From assembly GCF_015461835.1 (NCBI RefSeq), contig NZ_JACOPX010000017.1, positions 1 through 64,000 on the forward strand: a stretch of DNA of 64,000 nucleotides. Reading direction: 5' to 3'. How positions within the stretch are numbered: the stretch's first letter is position 1; every line of letters starts with the position of its first letter. Under the pieces are notes generated by a model. That model was not told the DNA's origin, searched no databases, and was given only the letters and a program-made list of their open reading frames with translations. Shown here one piece after another: positions 53,300 through 61,445 of this stretch. The position numbers were made by a program, and so were the translations under genes. The stretch comes from Pseudomonas neuropathica. GTDB taxonomy: Bacteria > Pseudomonadota > Gammaproteobacteria > Pseudomonadales > Pseudomonadaceae.

Positions 53300-54249
53300 G
53301 CGAGTATAATTTTCGTGAACACCTTTCAGCTGAATTTATGATTTCAGAACACGAAGTCGTTCGATTGCTAGTCAGGGCTCCATATGCTTACAAGCGCTAT
53401 ACTATACCTAAGAAAAACGGTGGTATTAGGCCGATCGCTCAGCCTGCTAAAGAAACTAAAATCATCCAAAATTTTATGATGAATTTTTGGTTTTGCAAGT
53501 TACCGGTGCATGAGTGCGCAGCAGCGTATAAGCAAGGAGCAAGCATTAAAGATAATGCTGAGCGGCATGTTGGTAGCTCATATATATCAAAATTTGATTT
53601 TGTTAATTTTTTCGGATCGATAACTGAATTCAACATACAGACTCTGTTATCTAGAGCATTTCAGGGGCAGTTATCTGAAAGAAGCATCGCCGACATGGCT
53701 AGGATGAGTTGCATTCGCGATAAAGTAACAGGGCGGTTGGCGCTAAGTATTGGCGCTCCATCTTCGCCAATGCTATCTAATGCAGTCATGTTCAACTTTG
53801 ACTCGGTCGTAAGTCAGTGGTGCTTCGAGCGTGACATTACCTACTCACGATATGCAGATGATTTAACATTTTCCTCCAATGAAAAGGGCAAAACTTTTCT
53901 TGTTGAGGAATTTCTTCGGGGTGCTCTCAAAGAATTACCTGAGCCTGGGCTATTGCTCAATGCGAATAAAACGCTTCACGCCTCTAAAAAGAACCAACGT
54001 CGAGTTACCGGACTAGTACTAAGCAACGATGGAAATGTGACTATCGGTCGTGACAGAAAGCGATTGATCAGCGCAATGATTCATCATTTTATACAAGGCC
54101 AACTCGACCGCAAATCGATTGCACATTTGCAAGGTCTCATAGGATTTGCTCAAGATATTGAACCATTGTTTGTCGCTAAGCTTAGGGGTAAATACACTTC
54201 AAAAGTTATTACTGAACTTATGAGGTCGCGGTGTGAGAAGCGTAATTGA
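53296..54249 (+). CDS. Retron reverse transcriptase
   Basis: 317 aa. RT motifs in order: YTIPKKNGGIRPIAQPAKET, KFDFVNFFGSI (about 99-109), GAPSSPMLSNAVM (153-165), active site YSRYADDLTFSS (YADD 186-189) and retron-type VTGLVLSNDG (237-246). It uses the upstream msr-msd RNA as primer and template to make a branched RNA-DNA hybrid. Complete by length (usual 300-330 aa). Translationally coupled to the effector. Confidence 0.94.
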   Translation: MSEYNFREHLSAEFMISEHEVVRLLVRAPYAYKRYTIPKKNGGIRPIAQPAKETKIIQNFMMNFWFCKLPVHECAAAYKQGASIKDNAERHVGSSYISKFDFVNFFGSITEFNIQTLLSRAFQGQLSERSIADMARMSCIRDKVTGRLALSIGAPSSPMLSNAVMFNFDSVVSQWCFERDITYSRYADDLTFSSNEKGKTFLVEEFLRGALKELPEPGLLLNANKTLHASKKNQRRVTGLVLSNDGNVTIGRDRKRLISAMIHHFIQGQLDRKSIAHLQGLIGFAQDIEPLFVAKLRGKYTSKVITELMRSRCEKRN

Positions 54250-54392
54250 GCCTGCTGCGTAATTGCACGGACTTATCCACCAATTTCCATTCGACGTAAC
54301 GAGCCATTTTCATCGGATTAACAAAGTCAAACTCTTGGTAAAAATTTTCTCTTGGTCGCAAGATGCCGCTCATGAATGATCGCTTTCCGCCG

Positions 54393-54428
54393 GTCGCGAC
54401 AGGCAGAAAACAGCCACTAGCAGTCGTT
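54393..54428 (+). repeat. Dispersed repeat copy 3
   Basis: GTCGCGACAGGCAGAAAACA and onward, closest to copy 1. It sits in the gene-free 54250-54657 between the retron and the membrane protein gene; the rest of that gap shows nothing recognisable. Confidence 0.75.
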
Positions 54429-54657
54429 GGAATTGGCCTGATGATGTACACAAGAAAAGCCCGCTTTGCAGGCTTTTGTCGTACGCGAGATAAGAGTGCT
54501 AATTACTTGCTCCGCGATAGCACATACGCTTCATCGCCGTTTCGGGCATTCTGAATGAATAAAATTTTTGTCCTGGATACGCACCTTTGTTGATCCCCCT
54601 TTGTTATAAAAATAGATTCCCCCGCCCATTTCCCCTACACTAATAGAAGCAGCCACA

Positions 54658-55347
54658 ATGACCGAAAACACAAACAGCGACAGATTTGCTCGAGTCATGG
54701 CAATAGTATCTTTAGCTGTTGCTATATGCACGATCCTTGTGGCCTATATTCAACAAAACTCCGCCCTTGATGAGCAGAAACGACAATTTCAAATATTACA
54801 AAAAGAAGATTTGACCGTCCGTCTAAACCCGTACGTTGACGGCGCGATCCGTATAGCTTCTCATAACTTAGGATCTCTCGGACGTGTCGTACAGATTCCT
54901 TGGGAAGTCAGTCTCTCAAACACTGGAAACCAAAAACTTTCTTTAATGCAGTACTCGATTAGTACTGGCCCATCACCAGACTTTACCTCATACAGTGGAA
55001 TCGATGGTGGAATAATGACCATCGATCAAAAAACTGTCAAACTTCCATTGGTATTAGAGCCAGGTGAAAGCCGCTCACTTGTTATGTATGTGGGTGTCTT
55101 GGTTACACCTAAGGTATATGACGCAATATCTATTGAAAGCGACTCTAACATTCAGACTAATAATTCCATAAAGCTCTCGCTGGCGAAACAGGGCATGGAT
55201 CTCTATGGAAATACAGTGGATTATCAGGAGTTTCCCGGCGGCGGGTATATGATGACCATCGACAATGAGAATCGGAAATCGCCAACATTCTGGTGCAAAG
55301 TAATCACGGGGCGCGGAAACGTTTTCCTAGCTTCCGCAGCGGAATAA
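54658..55347 (+). CDS. Single-pass membrane protein with periplasmic or cytosolic beta-rich domain
   Basis: 229 aa. One hydrophobic helix near residues 12-31 (RVMAIVSLAVAICTILVAYI), then a short coiled-coil-like stretch (NSALDEQKRQFQILQKED) and a beta-rich domain (VSLSNTGNQKLSLMQYSIST; VLEPGESRSLVMYVGVLV) to the end. No signal peptide cleavage. The SLSNTGN and PGESRSL pattern suggests an immunoglobulin-like fold. Family not recognised. It is followed by the FRG gene 218 bp later on the same strand. Confidence 0.6.
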   Translation: MTENTNSDRFARVMAIVSLAVAICTILVAYIQQNSALDEQKRQFQILQKEDLTVRLNPYVDGAIRIASHNLGSLGRVVQIPWEVSLSNTGNQKLSLMQYSISTGPSPDFTSYSGIDGGIMTIDQKTVKLPLVLEPGESRSLVMYVGVLVTPKVYDAISIESDSNIQTNNSIKLSLAKQGMDLYGNTVDYQEFPGGGYMMTIDNENRKSPTFWCKVITGRGNVFLASAAE

Positions 55348-55564
55348 AGATGGGGGGAGTAATTGTAAATCCAAAAAGACCCGAAGTCGAGGAGTCTAGA
55401 GTTGTTGCAGAATTGGCAATGATGTTCTACGTTTGAATGGTGATGAAAACCACTCAAGTCGATCAAGGAATTAACCATGAGCAAGGATCGTTATCAGACA
55501 CAAGTGACGAAAAAAATTACGCCAAAATGTTTTGTCTAATTATAGTTTTGAGTAAATAAAAATC

Positions 55565-56374
55565 ATGAAAATTATAACTCTAAAGAGCTGGGGTGAGTAC
55601 GACAATGCTGTCTCACGAAAACATTATAGAAAATGGATTTACCGTGGCCAAATAGATGCTTCTTGGAAGTTGGAAAGCTCGTTACATCGCGCGTTTGAAG
55701 AGGCCCAAACAATTCATAAGGCATATGCAAGAACAGAAAAACGCATGAACAGGTTGGAGCATGAGCGAGTAATGATCGATCGTTTTATGTGCAACGCACA
55801 TATTTATCTATCATCGCTACCCAAAGAAGCTGATCGTCTAAGTTGGTTATCGTTAATGCAGCATCATGGGGCACCCACTAGGCTTCTTGACTTTACGTTC
55901 TCTCCCTATATTGCATTGTTTTTTGCTCTTGAGGCAGGTGAAGGTAGTGCTGCAGTTTATTGCGTAAATCATCACGCTATAAAAAATGATGATGACGAAT
56001 ACTTTGGTAAAAATCGCCTCGAAATTTACTCAAGAGTTCTCGAAGGTGAAAATGCATCTGATGATCCGTGTCTTTTTGCCTTTGAGCCAACATTTTCTAA
56101 TCATCGCCTGCTTTCTCAGCAAGGGTTGTTTGTGGCTACAAACACATTGAAGCATTCGCATGAAGAAATAGTTAAAGATTACCAGATAGGCAACCCTGAT
56201 ATCGTCAAGTACATTATCCCAAAAAAACTACGCTACAGCGGCCTAAAAAAGCTAAACCAGATGAATATCAATGCAGCAAACATTTATCCAGGCCTTGATG
56301 GGTTCTGCAAGACAATGCGTAGGCAGCCGTTATTTGGTTTAGAGTGGCAGCGAAGAGTCGGGAATGAATCATAA
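55565..56374 (+). CDS. FRG-domain protein
   Basis: 269 aa. The FRG domain spans about residues 15-140: WIYRGQIDASWKLESSLHRA (Phe/Tyr-Arg-Gly core), then WLSLMQHHGAPTRLLDFTFS and PYIALFFALEAG. The domain is common in predicted phage-defence proteins; biochemistry is not settled. ATG at 55565 has only a weak ribosome site. AT-rich, in the cargo region next to the retron, which fits a defence role by context. Confidence 0.82.
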   Translation: MKIITLKSWGEYDNAVSRKHYRKWIYRGQIDASWKLESSLHRAFEEAQTIHKAYARTEKRMNRLEHERVMIDRFMCNAHIYLSSLPKEADRLSWLSLMQHHGAPTRLLDFTFSPYIALFFALEAGEGSAAVYCVNHHAIKNDDDEYFGKNRLEIYSRVLEGENASDDPCLFAFEPTFSNHRLLSQQGLFVATNTLKHSHEEIVKDYQIGNPDIVKYIIPKKLRYSGLKKLNQMNINAANIYPGLDGFCKTMRRQPLFGLEWQRRVGNES

Positions 56375-56550
56375 TAGACGGTTCAAGCTGTTCGCGTTAT
56401 TCACTGTGCGGGTAGAAGTCTCTATTATGGGCAGCCTCACTCGGACGCTAAGAAATGGCTTTATCTCGCAGACCCGGGGGACCATAAAGGGTCGAAAGAT
56501 CCAGCCGAGTGAATGCTTTTGGCTGGAAGCTACCGCTCTCCTCAAACGTC

Positions 56551-56573
56551 CGCTTCTGGCCGGTTGCTGCCGG
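56551..56573 (-). repeat. Dispersed repeat copy 4 (inverted)
   Basis: Complement reads CCGGCAGCAACCGGCCAGAAGCG, a diverged version of copies 1-3. The surrounding 56375-56682 holds no gene. Confidence 0.55.
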
Positions 56574-56682
56574 ATACAACTGGGAGCTATTGGCCGAGAG
56601 CTGCATGTCGCGGAGAGCAGCTCTTAAGTTCTAGGTGAGCGGTTAGAGCACTCCTGAGCGAATTTGACCGATTATGTTGGGT

Positions 56683-57750
56683 TCATCGTGTGGGTTTCAC
56701 GATCTCGCCGACGCGTCGATAAACTGTTTCTGTTATGCGTTTATCGGTATGCCCAAGCAGTCGGCTGGCATGACCAAGATCGTCAATCTCACTGGCTGCC
56801 TTCGGCCGGATATCCCTGAACTGGAACTGTCGGATGCTTGAAGCGAGTTGCGCATCTTCGTCCTCTAGAGCTTTCGCGATAGCAACATTGCGTGCATCGT
56901 CGAACCGTAGGCGAAGCATTGGCGCGGTCACGCGGCGACCATCCTCCGTAATGATCAAGTACGGGTTTCGCACTGCGCGCGCCTTCCGCTGTGCGAGCAG
57001 CTTTTCTATCAGCTCACCCAAACCGTTAATGATCTCGCCGGCATCGAGCCGGATGCGGAGCTTTTTCGAGGTCTTGCCCTGGGCAACCTGCAGAAAGCTG
57101 TCGGTGATATCCGTAGCGCGCATGGATAGGACATCAGCAGGGCGTTGGCCCGTAAGATAGGCCAGGTCCATGGCGTCTTTGAGTTCTGGCACGGCAACAC
57201 CGTAGACGGCATTCCAGATCGTGGCATCAGCGTAAAAGTCACGTGGTGTCTCTTTGTTCTTGCGCACACCGGAGGCTGGGTTCTCCTTGTCAGTGATACC
57301 CCATTCCCTGGCAATGTTATAGATGTGCGAGAGCAGTGAGATCTCGCGATTCGCCCGAACCTTCCCGGTCCGTTTGTCGCGGTACTGGGCTATCACCTGT
57401 GGTGTCACCGCATTGATGGGCGCTTCACTGAATGCTTTCCTGAGTTGCGTCAGTGAAAGCAAGTTGTCCTTTTGGGTTCTAGGTTTTTTCGCCGGAATGA
57501 TCTCAGCTTCGTATCGGTCGAAAACTTTTCCCAGAAGGGTGTTATTTTGCGGAATTGGCTTGCAATCGAGTTTTGCCCATTCCGCCTTGGCGACATCCAA
57601 GTCGCCACCCAACGGAATTTCCTTCCTCTTCCCCTGATCATCTCTCCCGTCGTAGTAGTACCCGACCCACTCTGAGCCGTTTTTCATTGACCTAACCCGC
57701 CTGATCATTCGAGGTGGCAGATCCCGATTTGCAGCCTTTCTTGGTCGCAT
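56683..57750 (-). CDS. int: Tyrosine-family phage integrase
   Basis: 355 aa from the ATG at 57750 (GGGG five bases ahead; a GTG at 57756 is an alternative). A SAM-like core-binding domain (LLGKVFDRYEAEIIPAKKPR; KAFSEAPINAVTPQVIAQYR) precedes the catalytic domain. The catalytic Arg is in LTGQRPADVLSMR, Lys in KTSKKLRIRL, the HxxR-box Arg in FRDIRPKAASEI, and the Tyr in SRLLGHTDKRITETVYRRVG. It should integrate at the tRNA-Ser 3' end found at 51006. It ends the leftward prophage operon, and its start overlaps the DUF4224 stop. Confidence 0.92.
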   Translation of the reverse strand: MRPRKAANRDLPPRMIRRVRSMKNGSEWVGYYYDGRDDQGKRKEIPLGGDLDVAKAEWAKLDCKPIPQNNTLLGKVFDRYEAEIIPAKKPRTQKDNLLSLTQLRKAFSEAPINAVTPQVIAQYRDKRTGKVRANREISLLSHIYNIAREWGITDKENPASGVRKNKETPRDFYADATIWNAVYGVAVPELKDAMDLAYLTGQRPADVLSMRATDITDSFLQVAQGKTSKKLRIRLDAGEIINGLGELIEKLLAQRKARAVRNPYLIITEDGRRVTAPMLRLRFDDARNVAIAKALEDEDAQLASSIRQFQFRDIRPKAASEIDDLGHASRLLGHTDKRITETVYRRVGEIVKPTR

Positions 57751-57752
57751 TT

Positions 57753-57989
57753 TCACCCCACGCGTGAAAGATCTAGCGACCAGGCTTCAGCCGCAATATT
57801 GTCAGATGAAGGCTTCACACCGGACAGTTTCATTCGTGCGTACACGCGACCAACAACGGGTCGTCTTGCACCTGTAAGTACGTATTTCCAGCCATTTCGA
57901 TTGAGCCAGTCCAGTTGCAATGAAGGTCGTTGATATCCGGTAATTGCGACCAGCTCGTCCTCGGCAAGAGTTTCGCTATGAATTTCCAT
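57753..57989 (-). CDS. DUF4224 protein, probable excisionase-type partner of integrase
   Basis: 78 aa. AEDELVAITGYQRPSLQLDW and NRNGWKYVLTGARRPVVGRV are the family core. DUF4224 genes are usually found immediately upstream of phage integrase genes, as here, and are thought to act in excision. Overlaps PrtN-like gene by 14 bp. Confidence 0.8.
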   Translation of the reverse strand: MEIHSETLAEDELVAITGYQRPSLQLDWLNRNGWKYVLTGARRPVVGRVYARMKLSGVKPSSDNIAAEAWSLDLSRVG

Positions 57990-58332
57990 GTTTATTCCTT
58001 TCTAAATTCGCTTCTGCTTGTATGGGTTCGCCCTGTTGGCGTTGCATGCTCTCGTCGGCTTTGTAGGCGCGGATATCGATCAGTGAGGCGACGTGCCGGA
58101 TGTGGGCGTATTTGAGGGCCTTGCGGCTGGTGTCCAGCGTGGTTATGGGAAGCTGGATGCGGCCGCTGTTGATCTCCGTCACGAACGATTGCTCGTTGAG
58201 ATTGCGAAAGTACTGCTCGCGGACTTTTTCCAGTGGGATCAGGACGTCACCGAAGATTCGATACAGCAGTTCGACGGTGGCCGATTCGGGCGCCGGATGC
58301 AGGCGAAGCGGATTCTGTGCAGCGTTACTCAT
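57976..58332 (-). CDS. PrtN-family transcriptional activator
   Basis: 118 aa. LLYRIFGDVLIPLEKVREQY and SGRIQLPITTLDTSRKALKY followed by HIRHVASLIDI match the pyocin activator PrtN family. In pyocin clusters PrtN turns on lytic genes when the PrtR repressor is cleaved after DNA damage. Here it lies inside the early leftward operon of the prophage. Confidence 0.82.
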   Translation of the reverse strand: MSNAAQNPLRLHPAPESATVELLYRIFGDVLIPLEKVREQYFRNLNEQSFVTEINSGRIQLPITTLDTSRKALKYAHIRHVASLIDIRAYKADESMQRQQGEPIQAEANLERNKHGNS

Positions 58333-58504
58333 GGCCTTGTCGAGCCTCCTTGCGTTGTTGTCGTGCCGGGTGGTTCCAGGCGTTCAGGCAGTGGCGTCTG
58401 GTCAGCTCGCGCAGATGTTCGGGCACTTCGAGGAGCGCGGCGTTGCGCTCCTCGCGTGTTCGCATGGCAACGATCTGGCGGGCGTACTTCCTAGGCCAAG
58501 TCAC
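58325..58504 (-). CDS. Small phage protein
   Basis: 59 aa from the GTG at 58504, overlapping the previous gene by 14 bp. VTWPRKYARQIVAMRTREER and VPEHLRELTRRHCLNAWN are basic, helical. No function known; co-occurs with PrtN-like genes. Confidence 0.55.
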   Translation of the reverse strand: MTWPRKYARQIVAMRTREERNAALLEVPEHLRELTRRHCLNAWNHPARQQRKEARQGHE

Positions 58505-58772
58505 GGCGATCTGCCGGGATGGCAGGAAGATCAATGTCCAACTGCTCGGCCAGCCAGCGGAGGCCGGCTTGCTTGACCCGGGTCGACTGACTGTATTGCA
58601 GGCCGTACTTCTCGTCGTACCAGGGGCTGTCCTTGACCCGCAGGTACGCTTTGTAGCGCTTCGGGTCCGTCGGCAGGTTTCCCTTGAGCAAACCTTTTTC
58701 CCGCATGAGAGCGATCAGTTTGGGGCGAGTGAGGCCGAGTTGAGCGGCTGCTTGGGCGAGGGTGCGTTCCAT
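58491..58772 (-). CDS. Phage antirepressor KilA-C-like protein
   Basis: 93 aa. MERTLAQAAAQLGLTRPKLI is a HTH; the remainder (LMREKGLLKGNLPTDPKRYK; LQYSQSTRVKQAGLRWLAEQ) resembles the KilA-C/ANT domain of phage antirepressors. It may bind DNA or counter the repressor. Confidence 0.7.
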   Translation of the reverse strand: MERTLAQAAAQLGLTRPKLIALMREKGLLKGNLPTDPKRYKAYLRVKDSPWYDEKYGLQYSQSTRVKQAGLRWLAEQLDIDLPAIPADRRDLA

Positions 58773-58781
58773 AAAGGTCCC

Positions 58782-59372
58782 TCAAGCAGCATGCGCAGCA
58801 GGAGTGGCCGCTGCAGCAAGGTGGTTGATGGACTCAATGAGCCTTGCGCAGATCTCGGCATCGGGGTCGTACAGGGTGAAGCAGCGCGTATGCGGATTCT
58901 TGTTGCCAATGCTCAAGATGGCGGTGACGCCGCGGCGCGTATGAGTGCGATGCAGGGCCACATGCAGGGGAAGTTCGAGGCCCATGTCGAGGCTCAGCAC
59001 GCCGCCGGTGTGCACCAGTTCGAACACGCGCTGCTTGTCCTGGACTTCAAAGCGGCCGTATTGACGATCGGTATGTGGGAGATGCACCAGGTCGCTGGAG
59101 TTGCTCGTGTCGAACGGGCCGTTGGCAATCTCTTCGATAAAGTCGGCCAGTTTGAGGTGCATCCTCTTGTCGTTCTGCAGAGTCAGCGTGTGGCGTTCGC
59201 TGCCCAGTTCCACTACAAAAGTGCTTTCCACGGTGCCGCGTTCAGCCTTGAGACGGAATGCCAGACATTCACGCTTCGGTGCTGTGCGCAGGACATGGTT
59301 GAAGGTCTCGGTCAGGTTGACCTGGGCGTTGAGCAACTGCAGGGTGCGGTTGTCGATCTTGTACTTGATCAT
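58782..59372 (-). CDS. Phage protein of unknown function
   Basis: 196 aa, beta-rich N-terminal half, no membrane segment. MIKYKIDNRTLQLLNAQVNL, FHCE-type Cys near 35 (RECLAFRLKAERG) and a late Ala-rich helix (HLAAAATPAAHAA). I do not recognise a family. It overlaps the next small gene by 4 bp and follows the leftward promoter. Confidence 0.6.
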   Translation of the reverse strand: MIKYKIDNRTLQLLNAQVNLTETFNHVLRTAPKRECLAFRLKAERGTVESTFVVELGSERHTLTLQNDKRMHLKLADFIEEIANGPFDTSNSSDLVHLPHTDRQYGRFEVQDKQRVFELVHTGGVLSLDMGLELPLHVALHRTHTRRGVTAILSIGNKNPHTRCFTLYDPDAEICARLIESINHLAAAATPAAHAA

Positions 59373-59548
59373 GCCGCGTTCCCTCCACCGTTTGGATCGA
59401 TAGGAGAGGGCTGGCAGGTCTTGGCGACAAGCTTGGGTTTGCTGTTATGAATGATGACCAGACAGCCCGTGGCGAGCTGCAGCTGTTCGATCAGTTTGCG
59501 ATTGCTGACGCATGCCGGATGGACATGCAAGGTTGCGGTGGTGCGCAT
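59369..59548 (-). CDS. Small phage protein, first gene of the leftward operon
   Basis: 59 aa from the ATG at 59548 with GAGG ahead. TTATLHVHPACVSNRKLIEQ and LQLATGCLVIIHNSKPKLVA. No function recognised; it is the first gene downstream of the promoter at 59585-59613. Confidence 0.6.
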   Translation of the reverse strand: MRTTATLHVHPACVSNRKLIEQLQLATGCLVIIHNSKPKLVAKTCQPSPIDPNGGGNAA

Positions 59549-59584
59549 AGGTATTGCCTCGCTCTGTGGTAAAGAGTGAGGCAA

Positions 59585-59613
59585 ATATCACGCAACGTGC
59601 TTATTCGTGTCAA
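59585..59613 (-). promoter_or_regulatory. Leftward early promoter of the prophage
   Basis: On the minus strand TTGACA, a 17-base spacer and TGATAT form a good sigma-70 promoter. GTGCTTAT occurs twice on the plus strand (59597 and 59622), 25 bp apart, overlapping it and possibly serving as operators. Confidence 0.65.
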
Positions 59614-59625
59614 CACATATTGTGC

Positions 59626-60375
59626 TTATGGCGTGGCGGCGCTATGAAGAAACCGTGATGATTTGAGAATCCCGCCTACGAGGTGAATTTCTTCGACCTC
59701 TTGTTCTGGTAAGTGGATGCTCTCGTGATCTGTATTGACGCTATCCAGCCTGTACATCCCATCACGCAGGTAAATAAATTCTTTGATCATGGTCCGCCCC
59801 GAGGACGTACGAACCATAACCTCATCTCCGCTGTAGAAATTTTTGTTGGGCTCTATGAGTACGAATTCGCCGTTTTTTATGCGCGGCATCATGCTGTCGC
59901 CAGTAACTCGCAGACCATATGCATCGGGGTCGTCGCTATGAATATTTAAGTAGCCATCGCCGTGTCCAGGCGGGAAATCAAGCGCCTCGAAAAAACCTTC
60001 ATTTCCTAATTGAGCGTTTCCTAACACCGGTACTTTTCCATCCTTAGCCCAGCCGATATTGCTACTAACAGGTTGCCCCTTATCTCGCGAGCGTCCGTAT
60101 TGCGCGACCAAGCGATCTTCGGATCGCACTCGGCCTTGGATGACGTCGGGATATGACTCAATTTCTGAGCGGTCTCGTCCTGCTACTAAGTCGGGGAAGG
60201 ACACCCCAAGCGCTGCCGAGATTTTCTCTAGATCTTGAAGGTTGGGTTGGCGAGCGCCTTTCTCATAGTTTCCTATGCGAGATTGCGATTCCCACCCGCA
60301 AGCGTATGCAAGAGCTTGCTGGCTCATGCCTTTAGCTTTGCGGTATTGCTTGATTCGTAAGCCTAATGTGTTCAT
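59626..60375 (-). CDS. CI/PrtR-like prophage repressor with S24 peptidase domain
   Basis: 249 aa. N-terminal HTH_3: MNTLGLRIKQYRKAKGMSQQ ... ACGWESQSRIGNYEKGARQP. C-terminal LexA/S24 domain: the cleavage site should precede the Ser in GDSMMPRIKNGEFVLIEPNK and the Lys lies in SGRTMIKEFIYLRDG. It should repress early promoters and self-cleave in the SOS response. Divergent from cro. Confidence 0.93.
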   Translation of the reverse strand: MNTLGLRIKQYRKAKGMSQQALAYACGWESQSRIGNYEKGARQPNLQDLEKISAALGVSFPDLVAGRDRSEIESYPDVIQGRVRSEDRLVAQYGRSRDKGQPVSSNIGWAKDGKVPVLGNAQLGNEGFFEALDFPPGHGDGYLNIHSDDPDAYGLRVTGDSMMPRIKNGEFVLIEPNKNFYSGDEVMVRTSSGRTMIKEFIYLRDGMYRLDSVNTDHESIHLPEQEVEEIHLVGGILKSSRFLHSAATP

Positions 60376-60388
60376 GTGCTTTTTTTAC

Positions 60389-60451
60389 CACGCACTGAAA
60401 TTCTTTATCATCACTTTGCGTGTTGAAATGTCTGCGTATCGTGATTAAGAT
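60389..60451 (+). promoter_or_regulatory. Repressor operator and rightward promoter
   Basis: CACGCA (60389) and TGCGTG (60417) form a spaced inverted pair in the divergent region, possibly a CI/Cro site. Next comes a sigma-70 promoter: TTGAAA at 60423, a 17-base spacer and TAAGAT at 60446, 25 bp before the cro start. Confidence 0.6.
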
Positions 60452-60475
60452 GGCGTCGGATTATTGGAGAACGTT

Positions 60476-60670
60476 ATGAACTTAATTGCTCACCATCGAG
60501 AGAAGGCAGGCGTCAAGCAGCGGGATTTAGTAGTCGCTTTGGGGTGGACCCAAGCACGTATAAGCAATTACGAAGCCGGGAGACGAACTGCGGGACTAGC
60601 GGAGTGCAGATCCATCGTCGCTGCTCTCAACAAGCTCGGGGCCATGCCCGCTGATTATCTGCCGCGATGA
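60476..60670 (+). CDS. Cro-like HTH protein
   Basis: 64 aa from the ATG at 60476 (GGAG ahead). MNLIAHHREKAGVKQRDLVV, GWTQARISNYEAGRRTAG is an HTH_3. The C-terminus after LNKLGA reads MPADYLPR rather than the usual family ending, because the end lies at the deletion junction with the replication gene. Confidence 0.8.
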   Translation: MNLIAHHREKAGVKQRDLVVALGWTQARISNYEAGRRTAGLAECRSIVAALNKLGAMPADYLPR

Positions 60671-61445
60671 CGACTGGAAAACCACCAAGCCCAACGGCGA
60701 TGCCTGGAACCCGGGCGAAGAGAAGGCCAGCAACGCCGCGCTGATCGTCGGTGCCCAGGTTGTTGCGCCGATCTTCTCGGTCGAGCGCCACGACAAGTGG
60801 ACTGACTTCAACGACCTGCACGTCGCCGAAGGTCTCGACGCAGTGCGTCGACAAGTCCTCGCTGTGGTGCGCCCACCCGCTGCTGGTGGTTGGAAAGATC
60901 AACTCGCCCGCAGCGAGAGCGGCGCCCTGATCGCGCACATGCAGAACGTCGAATTGATCCTGGCCAACGACGAACGCTGGGCCGGGGTGATCAGCTACTG
61001 CGCCTTCAGCTCGAAGATCGTCAAACTGCGTGCGGCGCCCTATGGCGGTGGTACCGGCGAGTGGGCCGACATTGATGACGTGCGGGTGATGAAGTGGCTC
61101 GCGCAGCAGTTCAAGCAATGGGCGCAGGAGCTGCACAGCGATGAGGTGGCCGCTGGTTACTCGGGCGGCAACATGGTCGCCATGATGATGGAGAGCGGTG
61201 GTCAGCTTGTGCGCGGCAGGCGCGGGAGCAGGGTGCCACTGGAAGCCTCCCTGGACATCGAGCGCATCGTCAAGAAACGCCTCGATCCCGAGTTGATGAC
61301 GGTCGTCAAGGTGCATTACTTCCAGCCCGACGCACCTCTCGCTGCACGTCTGGCACGCAGTGGCTGCACACGCAACCTCTACTACCAGCGCCTGCATGAC
61401 GCTCACATCGTGGTCGAGCACTTCCTCCTGGGGGAAGCGGCTTGA
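60651..61445 (+). pseudogene. Fused remnant: phage primase Toprim part joined to a Q-like antiterminator
   Basis: The frame from 60651 reads LIICRDDDWKTTKPNGDAWN, then ASNAALIVGAQVVAPIF, KWTDFNDLHVAEGLDAVRRQ, which is a Toprim domain of a phage primase-helicase. At about 61100 (after VMKWLAQQF) it changes to WAQELHSDEVAAGYSGGNMV and RLARSGCTRNLYYQRLHDAH, which is the start and end of a phage antitermination protein Q-type sequence. No start codon belongs to the Toprim part: it runs out of cro in another frame. A GTG at 60843 could begin a shorter product. Confidence 0.65.

Noticed and set aside
54363..54554. 63-aa frame between retron and membrane protein
   Set aside because: Starts inside dispersed repeat copy 3; looks like translated repeat.
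55477..55539. 20-codon frame with a ribosome site between the membrane and FRG genes
   Set aside because: MSKDRYQTQVTKKITPKCFV ends at once; possibly a gene remnant, but too short to support.
56364..56627. 87-aa frame after the FRG gene
   Set aside because: It runs through dispersed repeat copy 4, and its translation is not protein-like.
51001..56650. Insertion sequence or transposase
   Set aside because: No transposase frame or terminal inverted repeats of IS type were seen; the integrase explains mobility.
58233..59450. 405-aa plus-strand open frame over the prophage early genes
   Set aside because: Complement of several tightly overlapping minus-strand genes with family motifs and a promoter.
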